A stretch of DNA of 64,000 bases from assembly GCF_021462825.1 (NCBI RefSeq), contig NZ_JAKEEB010000008.1:1-64000 (forward strand). Direction: 5' to 3'. The notes beneath the pieces are model-generated. The model was not told where the DNA came from. It made no database searches and was given only the letters and a program-made list of their open reading frames with translations. Made by a program: the position numbers and the translations under genes. Shown piece after piece: positions 29,107-38,211 of this stretch. The first letter of the stretch is position 1. Every line of letters begins with the position of its first letter. This DNA is from Streptomyces glomeratus. Its GTDB lineage: Bacteria > Actinomycetota > Actinomycetes > Streptomycetales > Streptomycetaceae.

Positions 29107-29658
29107 TCAGACGACCGCGCCCCGGCCCGGATCGTCGCCGTCCTCGTCGCCCGTCTTCATCCGTACCACCAGCGTCACGCAGCCGCCCAGGAAACCACCG
29201 ACGCCGAGCGTGGTGAGCCACCACGTCATGTCCCAGCCCAGCAGCACCGCCAGCAGGAGCAGCACCGGGCCGCCGATCATCCCGAGCCAGGCGAACTTCG
29301 CCGTGGTGTCGGCCGTCGGCAGCGGCGGCGGCTCCGGGGGCACGAAATGCCCCTCGTCGTCCTCGTCGAAGTCGTCCTCCGAGGGCTCCGGCGCCGTGTA
29401 GTCGCGCGGGCCGACGCCGGGCGCGAAGGAGATGGAACTGCCCAGCGGCTTGACGGGCTCGATCTTCGACTCGTCGCCCTTGCCGCCGGCCGGCTCCGGA
29501 TCGGGCAGCGCCAGATCCTCGACGGACCGGAACGGTCTGGCGCCCGGCGGGTCCGGCGGCTCCTCGCCGTACCCCGCGACGATCGCCGCCCAGGCAGCCT
29601 CCTCGTCGAAGGGCACACCCTTCTCGTCCGGCTCGCGGTCGGAGTCGTGCTCAGCCAC
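29107..29658 (-). CDS. Small two-helix membrane protein with acidic N-terminal region
   Basis: A 183-residue protein: an acidic, proline-rich cytoplasmic region (about 1-125; includes FDEEAAWAAIVAGYGEEPPD and a DDFDEDDEG cluster), two membrane helices (about 127-145 and 149-167), and a short charged end. GTG 29658 is chosen from AAGGAAGGGA upstream; the larger open frame would run through the esterase in another frame. It overlaps the esterase stop by 8 nt, so translation is coupled. I do not recognise a function. Confidence 0.78.
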   Translation of the reverse strand: MAEHDSDREPDEKGVPFDEEAAWAAIVAGYGEEPPDPPGARPFRSVEDLALPDPEPAGGKGDESKIEPVKPLGSSISFAPGVGPRDYTAPEPSEDDFDEDDEGHFVPPEPPPLPTADTTAKFAWLGMIGGPVLLLLAVLLGWDMTWWLTTLGVGGFLGGCVTLVVRMKTGDEDGDDPGRGAVV

Positions 29659-30430
29659 CTGCGGCCGTCCCTTCCTTGCCGAGACTGGGCGCGAGCCGGC
29701 CGATGAACGCGAGGCTCTCCTCGAAAATCCGGTCCGCATCGTGGTCCAACGTCGCCACGTGGTAGCTCTGTTCCAGCAGGATCTCCCGCACGTCCGTGGA
29801 GGAGACCCGGCTGAGGATCCGCGCCGAGTCGGCGGGCGGGACCACATGGTCCTGAGGACTGTGCAGCAGCAGCAGCGGCTGGGTGACCTGAGGCAGCTCG
29901 CCGTCGACGACCCGGAAGAAGTTCCGCACGGAGTGCGCGGCGTGCAGCGGCACCCGGTCGTAGCCCAGCTCGGTGCTCCCTTCCTTGGCGATGTCGCTGG
30001 CGATGCCCTTCGTCGTCCGGACGAGGTGGCGCGCCACCGGGAGGGCGTACGCGGACAGGCCGTGCACCTTGTTCGCCGGGTTGACGACCACGATGCCGCT
30101 GACCGCGTCCCCGTGCAGGGCGGCGAGCCGCAGGGCCAGGGCGCCGCCCATGGACAGCCCGGCGACGAACACGTGGGTGCAGCGGTCGCGCAGGGCGCGC
30201 AGCGCGCGGTCCACCTCCGCGTACCAGTCGTGCCAGCCGGTGAGCTGCATGTCCTCCCAGCGCGTGCCGTGCCCGGGCAGCAGCGGCAGCGAGACGGTGA
30301 GGCCGCGCTCGGCGAGATACTCCGCCCAGGGGCGCAGCGACTGCGGGGAACCGGTGAAGCCGTGGCAGAGGAGGACGCCGACTTCCCCGCCCTCGTGGCG
30401 GTACGGCTCTGCTCCGGGGAGGACCGGCAC
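29651..30430 (-). CDS. Alpha/beta-hydrolase, carboxylesterase (Est30-like)
   Basis: A 259-residue serine hydrolase. The oxyanion segment LCHGFTGSPQ is followed by the nucleophile elbow GLSMGG, an acid in HSPQDHVV and the catalytic His in SYHVATLDHD, close to Geobacillus Est30 and monoacylglycerol lipases. GTG 30430 is the start, seven bases after CAGGAGA; the open frame continues far upstream but only through the divergent acyltransferase in antisense. It lies divergent to a PlsC-type acyltransferase and coupled to the membrane protein downstream, so a lipid ester substrate is plausible. Confidence 0.9.
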   Translation of the reverse strand: MPVLPGAEPYRHEGGEVGVLLCHGFTGSPQSLRPWAEYLAERGLTVSLPLLPGHGTRWEDMQLTGWHDWYAEVDRALRALRDRCTHVFVAGLSMGGALALRLAALHGDAVSGIVVVNPANKVHGLSAYALPVARHLVRTTKGIASDIAKEGSTELGYDRVPLHAAHSVRNFFRVVDGELPQVTQPLLLLHSPQDHVVPPADSARILSRVSSTDVREILLEQSYHVATLDHDADRIFEESLAFIGRLAPSLGKEGTAAGG

Positions 30431-30577
30431 GTCGGTCTCCTGTTCATGAAAAGGGGCTGGGCACGTCGATTGCAGGTACTTCACCGTACGCGACGGCACT
30501 GACACCGACCAGGGCCGTCGGGCTCTTTGACGGCGGACCGGGTTAAGGTCTGTTCGACAGACACAGGAGGCACTCGG

Positions 30578-31318
30578 TTGTTGTACGGCGCGATGAAGGT
30601 ATCCATCGGGGGGCCGCTGAAGCTTGCCTTCAGGCCCTGGGTGGAAGGCCTCGAGAATGTCCCCGCCGAGGGCCCCGCCATATTGGCGAGCAACCATCTG
30701 TCCTTCTCGGACTCGTTCTTCCTCCCCGCGGTCCTCGACCGCAAGGTCACCTTCATCGCGAAGGCCGAGTACTTCACCACGCCCGGTGTGAAGGGCCGGC
30801 TGACCGCCGCCTTCTTCAAGGGCGTGGGCCAGCTCCCCGTCGACCGGTCCGGAGCGCGCGGGGCGGGCGAGGCGGCCATCAAGAGCGGCATCGACGTGCT
30901 GGAGCGCGGCGAGCTGTTCGGCATCTACCCGGAGGGCACCCGGTCGCCCGACGGCCGGCTCTACCGGGGCAAGCCCGGGGGCCTGGCCCGGGTGGCGCTC
31001 GCCACCGGCGCGCCCGTCATTCCCGTCGCCATGATCGACACCGAGAAGATCCAGCCGCCGGGGAAGATCGTCCCCAAGCTGATGCGCCCGGGCATCCGCA
31101 TCGGCAAGCCGCTCGACTTCAGGCGCTACCAGGGCATGGAGCACGACCGTTTCGTGCTGCGCGCGGTGACCGACGAGGTCATGTACGAAATCATGAAGCT
31201 CTCCGGACAGGAGTACGTCGATATGTACGCGACCGCCGCCAAGCGGCAGATCGCGGAGGCGGCGAAGGCGGAGAAGCAGGCCCAGAAGGACGCCGCGAAG
31301 GAGCACAAGGGCTCCTAG
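30578..31318 (+). CDS. 1-acylglycerol-3-phosphate acyltransferase (PlsC family)
   Basis: A 246-residue acyltransferase of phospholipid synthesis. It has the catalytic NHLSFSD (the H-x4-D motif), the acceptor motif EGTRSPDG and the RGKPG/VIPVAMI region of the family, and a Lys/Ala-rich C-terminus. TTG 30578 lies 7 nt after AGGAGG (30565-30570), better than ATG 30593 (22 nt); an earlier in-frame ATG has no ribosome site. A 15-nt perfect inverted repeat (GTCTGT-TCG-ACAGAC, 30548-30562) sits just before the ribosome site and could be an operator. Confidence 0.92.
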   Translation: MLYGAMKVSIGGPLKLAFRPWVEGLENVPAEGPAILASNHLSFSDSFFLPAVLDRKVTFIAKAEYFTTPGVKGRLTAAFFKGVGQLPVDRSGARGAGEAAIKSGIDVLERGELFGIYPEGTRSPDGRLYRGKPGGLARVALATGAPVIPVAMIDTEKIQPPGKIVPKLMRPGIRIGKPLDFRRYQGMEHDRFVLRAVTDEVMYEIMKLSGQEYVDMYATAAKRQIAEAAKAEKQAQKDAAKEHKGS

Positions 31319-31392
31319 GGACCCGATCGGTCCGGCTCGGCGCAAGGCCCGGCGGAGAAATCGACGGGGAGAAGGGGGAGGGGCAAGGGGGG

Positions 31393-32628
31393 ATGGCCAA
31401 GCGCGAGCGGGTCGTCAGGATGTCGGTCGAGCAGCCCCTGTGGCGCGCGCTCACGGCGTACCGCGTGCTGACGATGCTGTACGCGATCGGACTGTTCGCG
31501 ACCGCCTACGGCAGATTCGCGCGGCCCTGGCTCGCCATCGCCTACTACGTCGTGCTGAGCGTGTGGACGCTGGCCACGCTGCCCAGGCTGGCGAACGCGG
31601 CGAGCTGCACCAAGCGCTTCCTCGCCGTCGACCTCACGATCGCACTCCTGGGCATCCTTCTCACGCCCCTCGCCGACACCCACGAACGGATCCTCGACGG
31701 CGGCCCCACCCTGCCGTCGATATGGACCGCCGGATCCGTCCTCGCGTACGCCGTCAAGGGCGGCTGGCGCTGGGCGGCCCTCGCCTCCACCCTGGTCGCC
31801 GCGGTGAACCTGGTCGAACGCGGTGCCCCCGCCCGCGACACCGTCCACAACGTCGTCCTCGTCTGGGTCGCCTCCATCGCGATCGGATACGTCGTCGAGG
31901 TCGCCCGCGCCTCCGAACGCACCCTCGCCCGCGCCCTCGAGATCGAGGCGGCGACCCGTGAACGGGAGCGGCTGGCCCGGGACATCCACGACAGCGTGCT
32001 CCAGGTGCTGGCCATGGTGCAGCGGCGCGGCACCGCCCTCGGCGGCGAGGCCGCGGAGCTGGGCCGGCTCGCCGGCGAGCAGGAGGTGGCGCTGCGCACC
32101 CTTGTCTCCGGCGGCCTCGTGCCCCTCTCGCGGGTGTCGGAGGACGCGGCGCTCGGCGCGGTCGTCCGCGTGGTCGACGAGCCGGACGACGAGGAGGGCC
32201 CGGTGGACCTGCGTCTGCTGCTCGCCCCGTACGCCGGTGCCCGGGTGACGCTCTCCGAGCCCGGCTCCCCGGTGCCCCTCGCCCCGGCCGTCGCGCGTGA
32301 ACTGGCCGCCGCCGTCGGTGCCGCGCTGGACAATGTCCGCGGTCACGCGGGGCAGGGGGCGCACGCCTGGATCCTGGTCGAGGACGAGCCGGACGGCATC
32401 GTCGTGACCGTACGCGACGACGGGCCCGGCATCCCGGAGGGGCGGCTCGCCCAGGCCGAGGGCGAGGGGCGGCTCGGGGTGGCCCAGTCGATCCGCGGCC
32501 GGCTGCGCGACATCGGCGGTGCCGCCGAGCTGATCTCGGTCCCCGGCCAGGGCACGGAAGTGGAACTGAAGATACCGAAGGACGCCGGGGGCCCGGGGGC
32601 CTCACGGGGGAGGGCTGGGACGCGATGA
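31393..32628 (+). CDS. Membrane sensor histidine kinase (MacS/HisKA_3 type)
   Basis: A 411-residue kinase. The N-terminal part has about five membrane helices (residues about 20-170) with short loops, so it probably senses a signal in or near the membrane. A HisKA_3 dimerisation segment follows (RERLARDIHDSVLQVLAM) with phospho-His H199. The HATPase domain has the N-box around AALDNVRGHA and the G1 motif RDDGPGIPEG. It belongs to the NarL-partner class of actinobacteria. Its stop overlaps the response-regulator start by 4 nt (ATGA). The signal is unknown. Confidence 0.93.
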   Translation: MAKRERVVRMSVEQPLWRALTAYRVLTMLYAIGLFATAYGRFARPWLAIAYYVVLSVWTLATLPRLANAASCTKRFLAVDLTIALLGILLTPLADTHERILDGGPTLPSIWTAGSVLAYAVKGGWRWAALASTLVAAVNLVERGAPARDTVHNVVLVWVASIAIGYVVEVARASERTLARALEIEAATRERERLARDIHDSVLQVLAMVQRRGTALGGEAAELGRLAGEQEVALRTLVSGGLVPLSRVSEDAALGAVVRVVDEPDDEEGPVDLRLLLAPYAGARVTLSEPGSPVPLAPAVARELAAAVGAALDNVRGHAGQGAHAWILVEDEPDGIVVTVRDDGPGIPEGRLAQAEGEGRLGVAQSIRGRLRDIGGAAELISVPGQGTEVELKIPKDAGGPGASRGRAGTR

Positions 32629-33317
32629 CCGCGGACACCACGGAGGTGCGGCGCGAACCGATCAAGGTCATGGTGGTCGACGACCACCCCATGTGGCGGG
32701 ACGCCGTCGCCCGCGACCTGACCGAGTCCGGCTTCCACGTGGTCGCCACCGCGGGCGACGGCGAGCAGGCGGTGCGCCGCGCCCTGGCCGCGGGGCCCGA
32801 CGTCCTCGTCCTCGACCTCAACCTGCCCGCCAAGCCCGGCGTCCAGGTGTGCAAGGAACTCGTGGGCGCCAACCCGGCGTTGCGGGTCCTGGTGCTCTCG
32901 GCGAGCGGTGAGCACGCGGATGTGCTGGAGGCGGTGAAGTCGGGCGCGACGGGCTATCTGCTGAAGTCCGCCTCCACGGCGGAGCTGATCGACGCGGTGC
33001 GCCGTACGGCGGTCGGCGACCCGGTGTTCACGCCCGGCCTCGCGGGCCTGGTCCTCGGCGAGTACCGCCGTCTCGCCGCCGAACCGGTCCTGGCCGCGGG
33101 CGCCGACGAGCCGGAGACGCCGCGGCTGACCGACCGCGAGACCGAGGTGCTGCGGCTGGTCGCCAAGGGCCTGAGCTACAAGCAGATCGCCGAGCGTCTG
33201 GTCATCTCGCACCGCACCGTGCAGAACCACGTGCAGAACACCCTCGGCAAGCTCCAGCTGCACAATCGGGTCGAGCTGGTGCGGTACGCGATCGAGCGAG
33301 GACTGGACGAGGGCTGA
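32625..33317 (+). CDS. NarL/LuxR-family response regulator
   Basis: Partner of the upstream kinase (ATGA overlap). It has 230 residues: receiver domain with the acidic pair D19/D20 and phosphoacceptor D64 (LVLDLNLP), VLSAS (Ser switch) and YLLKSAS (Lys). The C-terminal LuxR helix-turn-helix (LTDRETEVLRLVAKGLSYKQ and following, to IERGL) is complete. The target genes are not evident; the adjacent pfkA is a candidate by position only. Confidence 0.94.
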   Translation: MTADTTEVRREPIKVMVVDDHPMWRDAVARDLTESGFHVVATAGDGEQAVRRALAAGPDVLVLDLNLPAKPGVQVCKELVGANPALRVLVLSASGEHADVLEAVKSGATGYLLKSASTAELIDAVRRTAVGDPVFTPGLAGLVLGEYRRLAAEPVLAAGADEPETPRLTDRETEVLRLVAKGLSYKQIAERLVISHRTVQNHVQNTLGKLQLHNRVELVRYAIERGLDEG

Positions 33318-33511
33318 CACGCGCCGGGCGCACGGCGGGTGTGAACCGCGCAGGCGTGCGTCCACTACCCACCTTCGGGTGAAACCCGACTCGCCCCCGG
33401 TGATCAACTGCCCGACTCTTCACCGGAATTGACCTTTCGAGGCATGCCGGAGTGACGTGGGTCACCATTAGCGTGACCCGCATCAGGCAACCGCGGCGAA
33501 AGGACATTTCC

Positions 33512-34540
33512 ATGCGGGTCGGAGTACTGACCGGAGGCGGCGACTGCCCCGGGCTCAACGCCGTCATCCGGGGCATCGTGCGCAAGGGCGTGCAGGAGTA
33601 CGGCTACGACTTCGTCGGCTTCCGGGACGGCTGGCGGGGCCCCCTCGAAGGCGACACCGTGCGGCTGGACATCTCCGCCGTGCGCGGCATCCTGCCCCGC
33701 GGCGGCACGATCCTCGGCTCCTCGCGCACCAATCCGCTCAAGCAGGAGAACGGCATCCGCCGCATCAAGGACAACCTCGCCAAGGAGGAGGTCGACGCGC
33801 TCGTCGCGATCGGCGGCGAGGACACCCTCGGGGTCGCGGCGCGCCTGGCCGACGAGTACGGCGTCCAGGTCGTCGGCGTACCGAAGACCATCGACAACGA
33901 CCTGTCCGCCACGGACTACACCTTCGGTTTCGACACCGCCGTCAACATCGCGACCGAGGCGATCGACCGCCTGCACACGACGGCGGAGTCGCATATGCGG
34001 GTACTGGTGGTGGAGGTGATGGGCCGCCACGCGGGCTGGATCGCGATCCACTCGGGGCTGGCGGGCGGCGCGAACGTCATCCTCATCCCCGAGCAGCGCT
34101 TCGACGTCGACCAGGTGTGCGCCTGGGTGACATCGCGGTTCAAGGCGTCGTACGCCCCGATCGTGGTGGTGGCCGAGGGCGCGATGCCCAAGGACGGCGA
34201 CATGGTGCTCAAGGACCGGTCGCTGGACTCGTTCGGGCATGTGCGCCTCTCGGGCGTCGGCGAGTGGCTCGCGAAGGAGATCGAGGGGCGCACGGGCAAG
34301 GAGGCCCGTACGACCGTCCTCGGTCACGTCCAGCGCGGCGGAACCCCCAGCGCCTTCGACCGCTGGCTCGCCACCCGTTTCGGCCTGCACGCCATCGAGG
34401 CCGTCCGCGACGGCGACTTCGGAAAGATGGTCGCCCTGCGCGGCACCGACATCGTCCGTGTCCCGCTCTCGGAGGCCACGGCCAAGCTGAAGACGGTCGA
34501 CCCGAAGCTGTACGAAGAGGTCGGTGTCTTCTTCGGCTGA
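33512..34540 (+). CDS. pfkA: 6-phosphofructokinase with PPi-type signature residues
   Basis: Phosphorylates fructose 6-phosphate, the committed glycolytic step; 342 residues. It has GGGDCPGLNAVIRG at the phosphate site and PKTIDND with the catalytic Asp. The donor-site loop reads GGEDT with Asp at position 104, and Lys125 precedes TIDND. In this superfamily Gly104 plus Gly at the second position marks ATP enzymes, while Asp104/Lys marks PPi enzymes, so the phosphate donor is in doubt. ATG 33512 follows AAAGGAC; the frame is open 20 codons upstream. Streptomycetes usually have several PFKs. Confidence 0.95.
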   Translation: MRVGVLTGGGDCPGLNAVIRGIVRKGVQEYGYDFVGFRDGWRGPLEGDTVRLDISAVRGILPRGGTILGSSRTNPLKQENGIRRIKDNLAKEEVDALVAIGGEDTLGVAARLADEYGVQVVGVPKTIDNDLSATDYTFGFDTAVNIATEAIDRLHTTAESHMRVLVVEVMGRHAGWIAIHSGLAGGANVILIPEQRFDVDQVCAWVTSRFKASYAPIVVVAEGAMPKDGDMVLKDRSLDSFGHVRLSGVGEWLAKEIEGRTGKEARTTVLGHVQRGGTPSAFDRWLATRFGLHAIEAVRDGDFGKMVALRGTDIVRVPLSEATAKLKTVDPKLYEEVGVFFG

Positions 34541-34562
34541 CGGGCCCCCACGCTCTTCTTAC

Positions 34563-34589
34563 GGGGGTGCCGCCCACACGGGCACCCCC
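34563..34589. terminator. Shared terminator of convergent pfkA and trpEG
   Basis: Perfect 9-bp stem (34563-34571 with 34581-34589), 9-nt loop, in the 78-bp gap between the two convergent stops. It can function for both strands. Confidence 0.65.
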
Positions 34590-34618
34590 ACGCCCACTCC
34601 GCCCCTTCCGGCCTACGG

Positions 34619-36499
34619 CTACCGGGCCGGCCGTCGCTCGGGGAGCGCGCCGGCGCCGCACACTCGCCCGGCGAGCTCCCGGACGATGCCGGCGCCGTTC
34701 AGCGTCAGCACCGACTCCGGGTGGAACTGCACCCCGGCGAACCCGGGCCCGCGCAGCGCGTGCACCTCGCCGCCCTCCCCGCGGCTGACCTCGACTGCGT
34801 GCGCTGCCAGCTCCGCCGCCGTCTCGTCGTCGCAGCGGGCCACGAAGCTGTTGTAGAAGCCGACGGTCTCCCGCCGCCCGAACAGGTCGATCTCCGTCTG
34901 CGCCCCCTGGTACGGCACCGCCTTGCGGACGATCTCCAGTCCCAGTTCGGCCGCGAGCAGTTCGTGACCCAGGCAGACACCCAGCACTCCGTGCCCGTGC
35001 CCCCGGACGACCTCCGCCGTCAGCTCCCGCAGGAACCGCATCTTGGGGTCGGCCGTGTCCGACGGGTCGCCCGGGCCCGGCCCGAGCACCACCGGGCCTT
35101 CGTGCGCGAGCACCGCATCGCGCAGGCCCGGCTCGTCGTAGCGCCGTACGGTCACCTCCAGGCCCGACGACCGAAGGAGGTGCCCGAGCATCGCGGTGAA
35201 GGTGTCCTCGGCGTCGACGACCAGGGCGTGCCCGGTCAGCTCGCCGGACGGCGTCTGCATCCGCAGCCAGAACGGCGAGAGGGAGGCCCGCCGCCCGTCC
35301 AGCGCCGCCCGCACCCGGGGGTCGTCGGCCAGCCGGGGCAGCGACCGCTCCTCGGCCGGCCGGGACGCCCGCACCCCCAGCGCGGCCAGCACCCCAGCCG
35401 CCTTGGCGTGTGTCTCCGCGACCTCGCCCGCCGGGTCGGAGCCGCGCACGAGGGTGGCGCCGACCGGCACCCGCAGCCGTCCGTCCGCGTCGATGTCCGC
35501 GGTCCGGATGAGGATGGGGGAGTCCAGCGTCTGGGCGCCGCCCGTGTCCCGGCCGATGAGCGCGAGTGCCCCCGCGTAGTAGCCGCGCCCGCCGGCCTCG
35601 TGCCGCTCGATCACCCGGCAGGCGTTCTGCAGGGGGGAGCCGGTGACGGTGGCCGCGAACATGGTCTCCCGCAGCACCTCCCGCACGTCCAGGGACGAGC
35701 GCCCGCGCAGTTCGTACTCGGTGTGCGCGAGGTGCGCCATCTCCTTCAGCCGCGGCCCCACGACCACCCCGCCCCGGTCGCCGACCGTGCACATCATCTT
35801 GAGCTCCTCGTCGACCACCATCGACAGCTCCTCGGTCTCCTTGCCGTCGGCGAGGAAGGCCAGCAGGTCCCCGGGCGTCGGGCCGCCGGCCGGATAGCGG
35901 TAGGTCCCGCTGATCGGATTCATCACGACGGTCCCCCCGGACATCCGCACATGCACCTCGGGACTGGCACCGACCAGGGTGCGGTCGCCGGTGTGCACCA
36001 CGAAGGTCCAGTACGCCCCGCGCTCGCCGACCAGCAGCCGCCGGAACAGCGCGAGCGCGTCGGCCCTGCCGAACCCGGGGACTCGGCCCTCGTACGTCCG
36101 GCGGATCACGAAGTTCGCGCCCTCACCCCGCCCGATCTCCTCGTGCAGCACCCGCCCGACGATCCCCGCGTACTCCTCGTCGGACACGTCGAAGCCACCG
36201 TCCTCCACGTGCACGTCGTGCCGCGGCAGCTGCGCGAGGGCCCGCTCCAGCGGGAGCTCCGAGGACTCCTCCGGCGTCAGGGCAAGCAGCGGGGTGCCGT
36301 CGTCGCGGACGTCGAAGCCGCGCTCGCGGATCTGGCGGTACGGGACCAGGGCCAGCGCCTCGCCGGGGAGGTCGGCGAGGCGCGCGTACTCCCGGACCGG
36401 GCCGGCCAGCACCTCCACGGTGTCGTGATCGCGCCCGGGCGTGCGGCGGCGGAGCAGGGCGAACGGGCGGGGATCGGTCAGTAGATCCGTCAGGTGCAT
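34619..36499 (-). CDS. trpEG: Fused anthranilate synthase TrpE-TrpG
   Basis: Makes anthranilate from chorismate and glutamine, the first tryptophan-pathway step. The single 626-residue chain joins an N-terminal chorismate-binding domain (about 1-400; includes NPISGTYRYP, VTGSP and GGAQTLDSPIL) to a C-terminal class I amidotransferase domain (about 423-620) with nucleophile C509 in GVCLGHE and H593/E595 in FHPES. ATG 36499 starts it; the open frame continues upstream without sense. The trpL leader peptide and attenuator lie directly upstream, so tryptophan controls its transcription. The layout resembles PhzE, but the Trp leader argues for a primary-metabolism role. Confidence 0.95.
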   Translation of the reverse strand: MHLTDLLTDPRPFALLRRRTPGRDHDTVEVLAGPVREYARLADLPGEALALVPYRQIRERGFDVRDDGTPLLALTPEESSELPLERALAQLPRHDVHVEDGGFDVSDEEYAGIVGRVLHEEIGRGEGANFVIRRTYEGRVPGFGRADALALFRRLLVGERGAYWTFVVHTGDRTLVGASPEVHVRMSGGTVVMNPISGTYRYPAGGPTPGDLLAFLADGKETEELSMVVDEELKMMCTVGDRGGVVVGPRLKEMAHLAHTEYELRGRSSLDVREVLRETMFAATVTGSPLQNACRVIERHEAGGRGYYAGALALIGRDTGGAQTLDSPILIRTADIDADGRLRVPVGATLVRGSDPAGEVAETHAKAAGVLAALGVRASRPAEERSLPRLADDPRVRAALDGRRASLSPFWLRMQTPSGELTGHALVVDAEDTFTAMLGHLLRSSGLEVTVRRYDEPGLRDAVLAHEGPVVLGPGPGDPSDTADPKMRFLRELTAEVVRGHGHGVLGVCLGHELLAAELGLEIVRKAVPYQGAQTEIDLFGRRETVGFYNSFVARCDDETAAELAAHAVEVSRGEGGEVHALRGPGFAGVQFHPESVLTLNGAGIVRELAGRVCGAGALPERRPAR

Positions 36500-36553
36500 G
36501 GTCCGTGTCCTTCTCGGTGAGGTGAGAGGGGACGGCCCGGTGCCGGAAACACG

Positions 36554-36578
36554 GAAGGCCGCCCCTCGGGCGGCCTTC
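36554..36578 (-). terminator. trp attenuator hairpin
   Basis: Perfect 11-bp stem (36554-36564 with 36568-36578), 3-nt loop, then CGTGTTTCC on the minus strand. It lies 21 bases after the trpL stop and 54 bases before the trpEG start, the expected place of the attenuation terminator. Confidence 0.82.
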
Positions 36579-36599
36579 GCGAAGTCGTGGGTACGCGCG

Positions 36600-36656
36600 T
36601 CAGTGGGCCGCCGGAGAAGCGGTCCACCACCAGTTCTGGGTCGTGTGCGCGAACAT
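36600..36656 (-). CDS. trpL: trp leader peptide with three Trp codons
   Basis: An 18-residue ORF, MFAHTTQNWWWTASPAAH, too short for standard gene calling. Three successive TGG codons are the classical sensor of tryptophanyl-tRNA supply: ribosome stalling there would favour an antiterminator over the 36554-36578 hairpin and allow trpEG expression. TACAGT (36669-36664 on the minus strand) ends 7 nt before the ATG, so the leader itself is probably read from a leaderless start. Streptomyces trpE genes are known to be preceded by such a peptide. Confidence 0.92.
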   Translation of the reverse strand: MFAHTTQNWWWTASPAAH

Positions 36657-36752
36657 GCGACGCACTGTACCCCATGTCCACAAGGTGTATCGGCTGTCTC
36701 ATTTGCTGGGCGTGCGGAGGGAGGCCCGACCCGAAGCCGTAATGTTGAGGGC

Positions 36753-38105
36753 GTGACCGTGAACGCTAAGACCAGCGCCGGCGCTGGCAACACCTGGCGA
36801 GACCTGCCCGCGGCGCAGCAGCCCGAGTACCCCGACCCCGAGGCTCTGCGCAAGGTGATCGCGGACCTCGAGTCGTATCCGCCACTCGTCTTCGCGGGCG
36901 AGTGCGACCAGCTGCGCGCCCGGATGGGAGCCGTCGCCAGGGGCGAGGCGTTCCTGCTCCAGGGCGGCGACTGCGCGGAGGCCTTCGACGCGGTGTCCGC
37001 CGACCACATCCGCAACAAGCTCAAGACCCTGCTCCAGATGGGCGCCGTGCTCACGTACGCCGCCTCGGTGCCCGTCGTGAAGGTCGGCCGGATCGCCGGC
37101 CAGTACTCCAAGCCGCGCTCGAAGCCGACCGAGACCCGCGACGGGGTGACCCTGCCGGTCTACCGCGGCGACTCCGTCAACGGCTTCGAGTTCACAGAGG
37201 AGTCCCGGATTCCCGACCCGGAGCGTTTGAAGCGGATGTACCACACGTCCGCCTCGACGCTGAACCTCGTGCGCGCCTTCACCACCGGCGGCTACGCCGA
37301 CCTGCGCCAGGTGCACGCCTGGAACCAGGACTTCGTGAGGTCGTCGCCGTCCGGGCAGCGCTACGAGCAGCTCGCGCGCGAGATCGACAACGCGCTGAAC
37401 TTCATGCACGCCTGCGGGACCGACCCGGAGGAGTTCAAGACCGTCGAGTTCTTCTCCTCGCACGAGGCGCTGCTGCTCGACTACGAGTCGGCGCTGACCC
37501 GGACCGACTCGCGCACCGGGCAGCTGTACGACGTGTCCGCGCACATGGTGTGGATCGGTGAGCGCACCCGTCAGCTGGACGGCGCGCACATCGAGTTCGC
37601 CTCCCGGATCCGCAACCCGATCGGCATCAAGCTGGGTCCGACGACCACGGCCGAGGAGGCGCTGCACTACATCGAGCGCCTCGACCCGGAGCGGGAGCCC
37701 GGCCGGCTGACCTTCATCGTGCGCATGGGCGCGGACAAGATCCGCGACAAGCTGCCCGAGCTGGTGGAGAAGGTCACGGCCTCGGGCGCGGCGGTGGCCT
37801 GGGTGACGGACCCGATGCACGGCAACACCTTCGAGGCGGCCTCCGGCCACAAGACCCGCCGCTTCGACGACGTGCTCGACGAGGTCAAGGGCTTCTTCGA
37901 GGTCCACAAGGAGCTGGGCACGCACCCGGGCGGCATCCATGTCGAGCTGACCGGCGACGACGTCACCGAGTGTGTGGGCGGCGGCGACGAGATCTTCGTC
38001 GACGATCTGCACCAGCGCTACGAGACGGCGTGCGACCCGCGGCTGAACCGCAGCCAGTCGCTCGACCTGGCGTTCCTCGTCGCGGAGATGTACCGGGACC
38101 AGTAG
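36753..38105 (+). CDS. aroH: Class II DAHP synthase
   Basis: First enzyme of the shikimate pathway, condensing phosphoenolpyruvate and erythrose 4-phosphate. Its 450 residues match the plant/actinobacterial class II type: QGGDCAEAF with metal-ligand C74, GRIAGQYSKPRS, FFSSHEALLL, VWIGERTRQLDGAH, GIKLGPTT, DPMHGNT and the late HVELTGDDVTEC. GTG 36753 lies 7 nt after TAATGT (36740-36745), so the mRNA is probably leaderless; the frame upstream crosses trpL and is not used. It is divergent from trpL-trpEG, placing entry and branch-point of Trp synthesis back to back. Confidence 0.96.
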   Translation: MTVNAKTSAGAGNTWRDLPAAQQPEYPDPEALRKVIADLESYPPLVFAGECDQLRARMGAVARGEAFLLQGGDCAEAFDAVSADHIRNKLKTLLQMGAVLTYAASVPVVKVGRIAGQYSKPRSKPTETRDGVTLPVYRGDSVNGFEFTEESRIPDPERLKRMYHTSASTLNLVRAFTTGGYADLRQVHAWNQDFVRSSPSGQRYEQLAREIDNALNFMHACGTDPEEFKTVEFFSSHEALLLDYESALTRTDSRTGQLYDVSAHMVWIGERTRQLDGAHIEFASRIRNPIGIKLGPTTTAEEALHYIERLDPEREPGRLTFIVRMGADKIRDKLPELVEKVTASGAAVAWVTDPMHGNTFEAASGHKTRRFDDVLDEVKGFFEVHKELGTHPGGIHVELTGDDVTECVGGGDEIFVDDLHQRYETACDPRLNRSQSLDLAFLVAEMYRDQ

Positions 38106-38211
38106 GCCGGACCAGCAGGCCACGGCCTCGGTGCCGGCGCGGTGAGTGGGGCGCGGATCACATGGGATCCGCGCCCCGACCCGTTTCCACGGGTCTGGAG
38201 CGACGGTAAGG

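Noticed and set aside
34619..37111. Long upstream extension of the anthranilate synthase frame
   Set aside because: It would run through trpL, the attenuator and the DAHP synthase promoter. The ATG at 36499 gives the family N-terminus.
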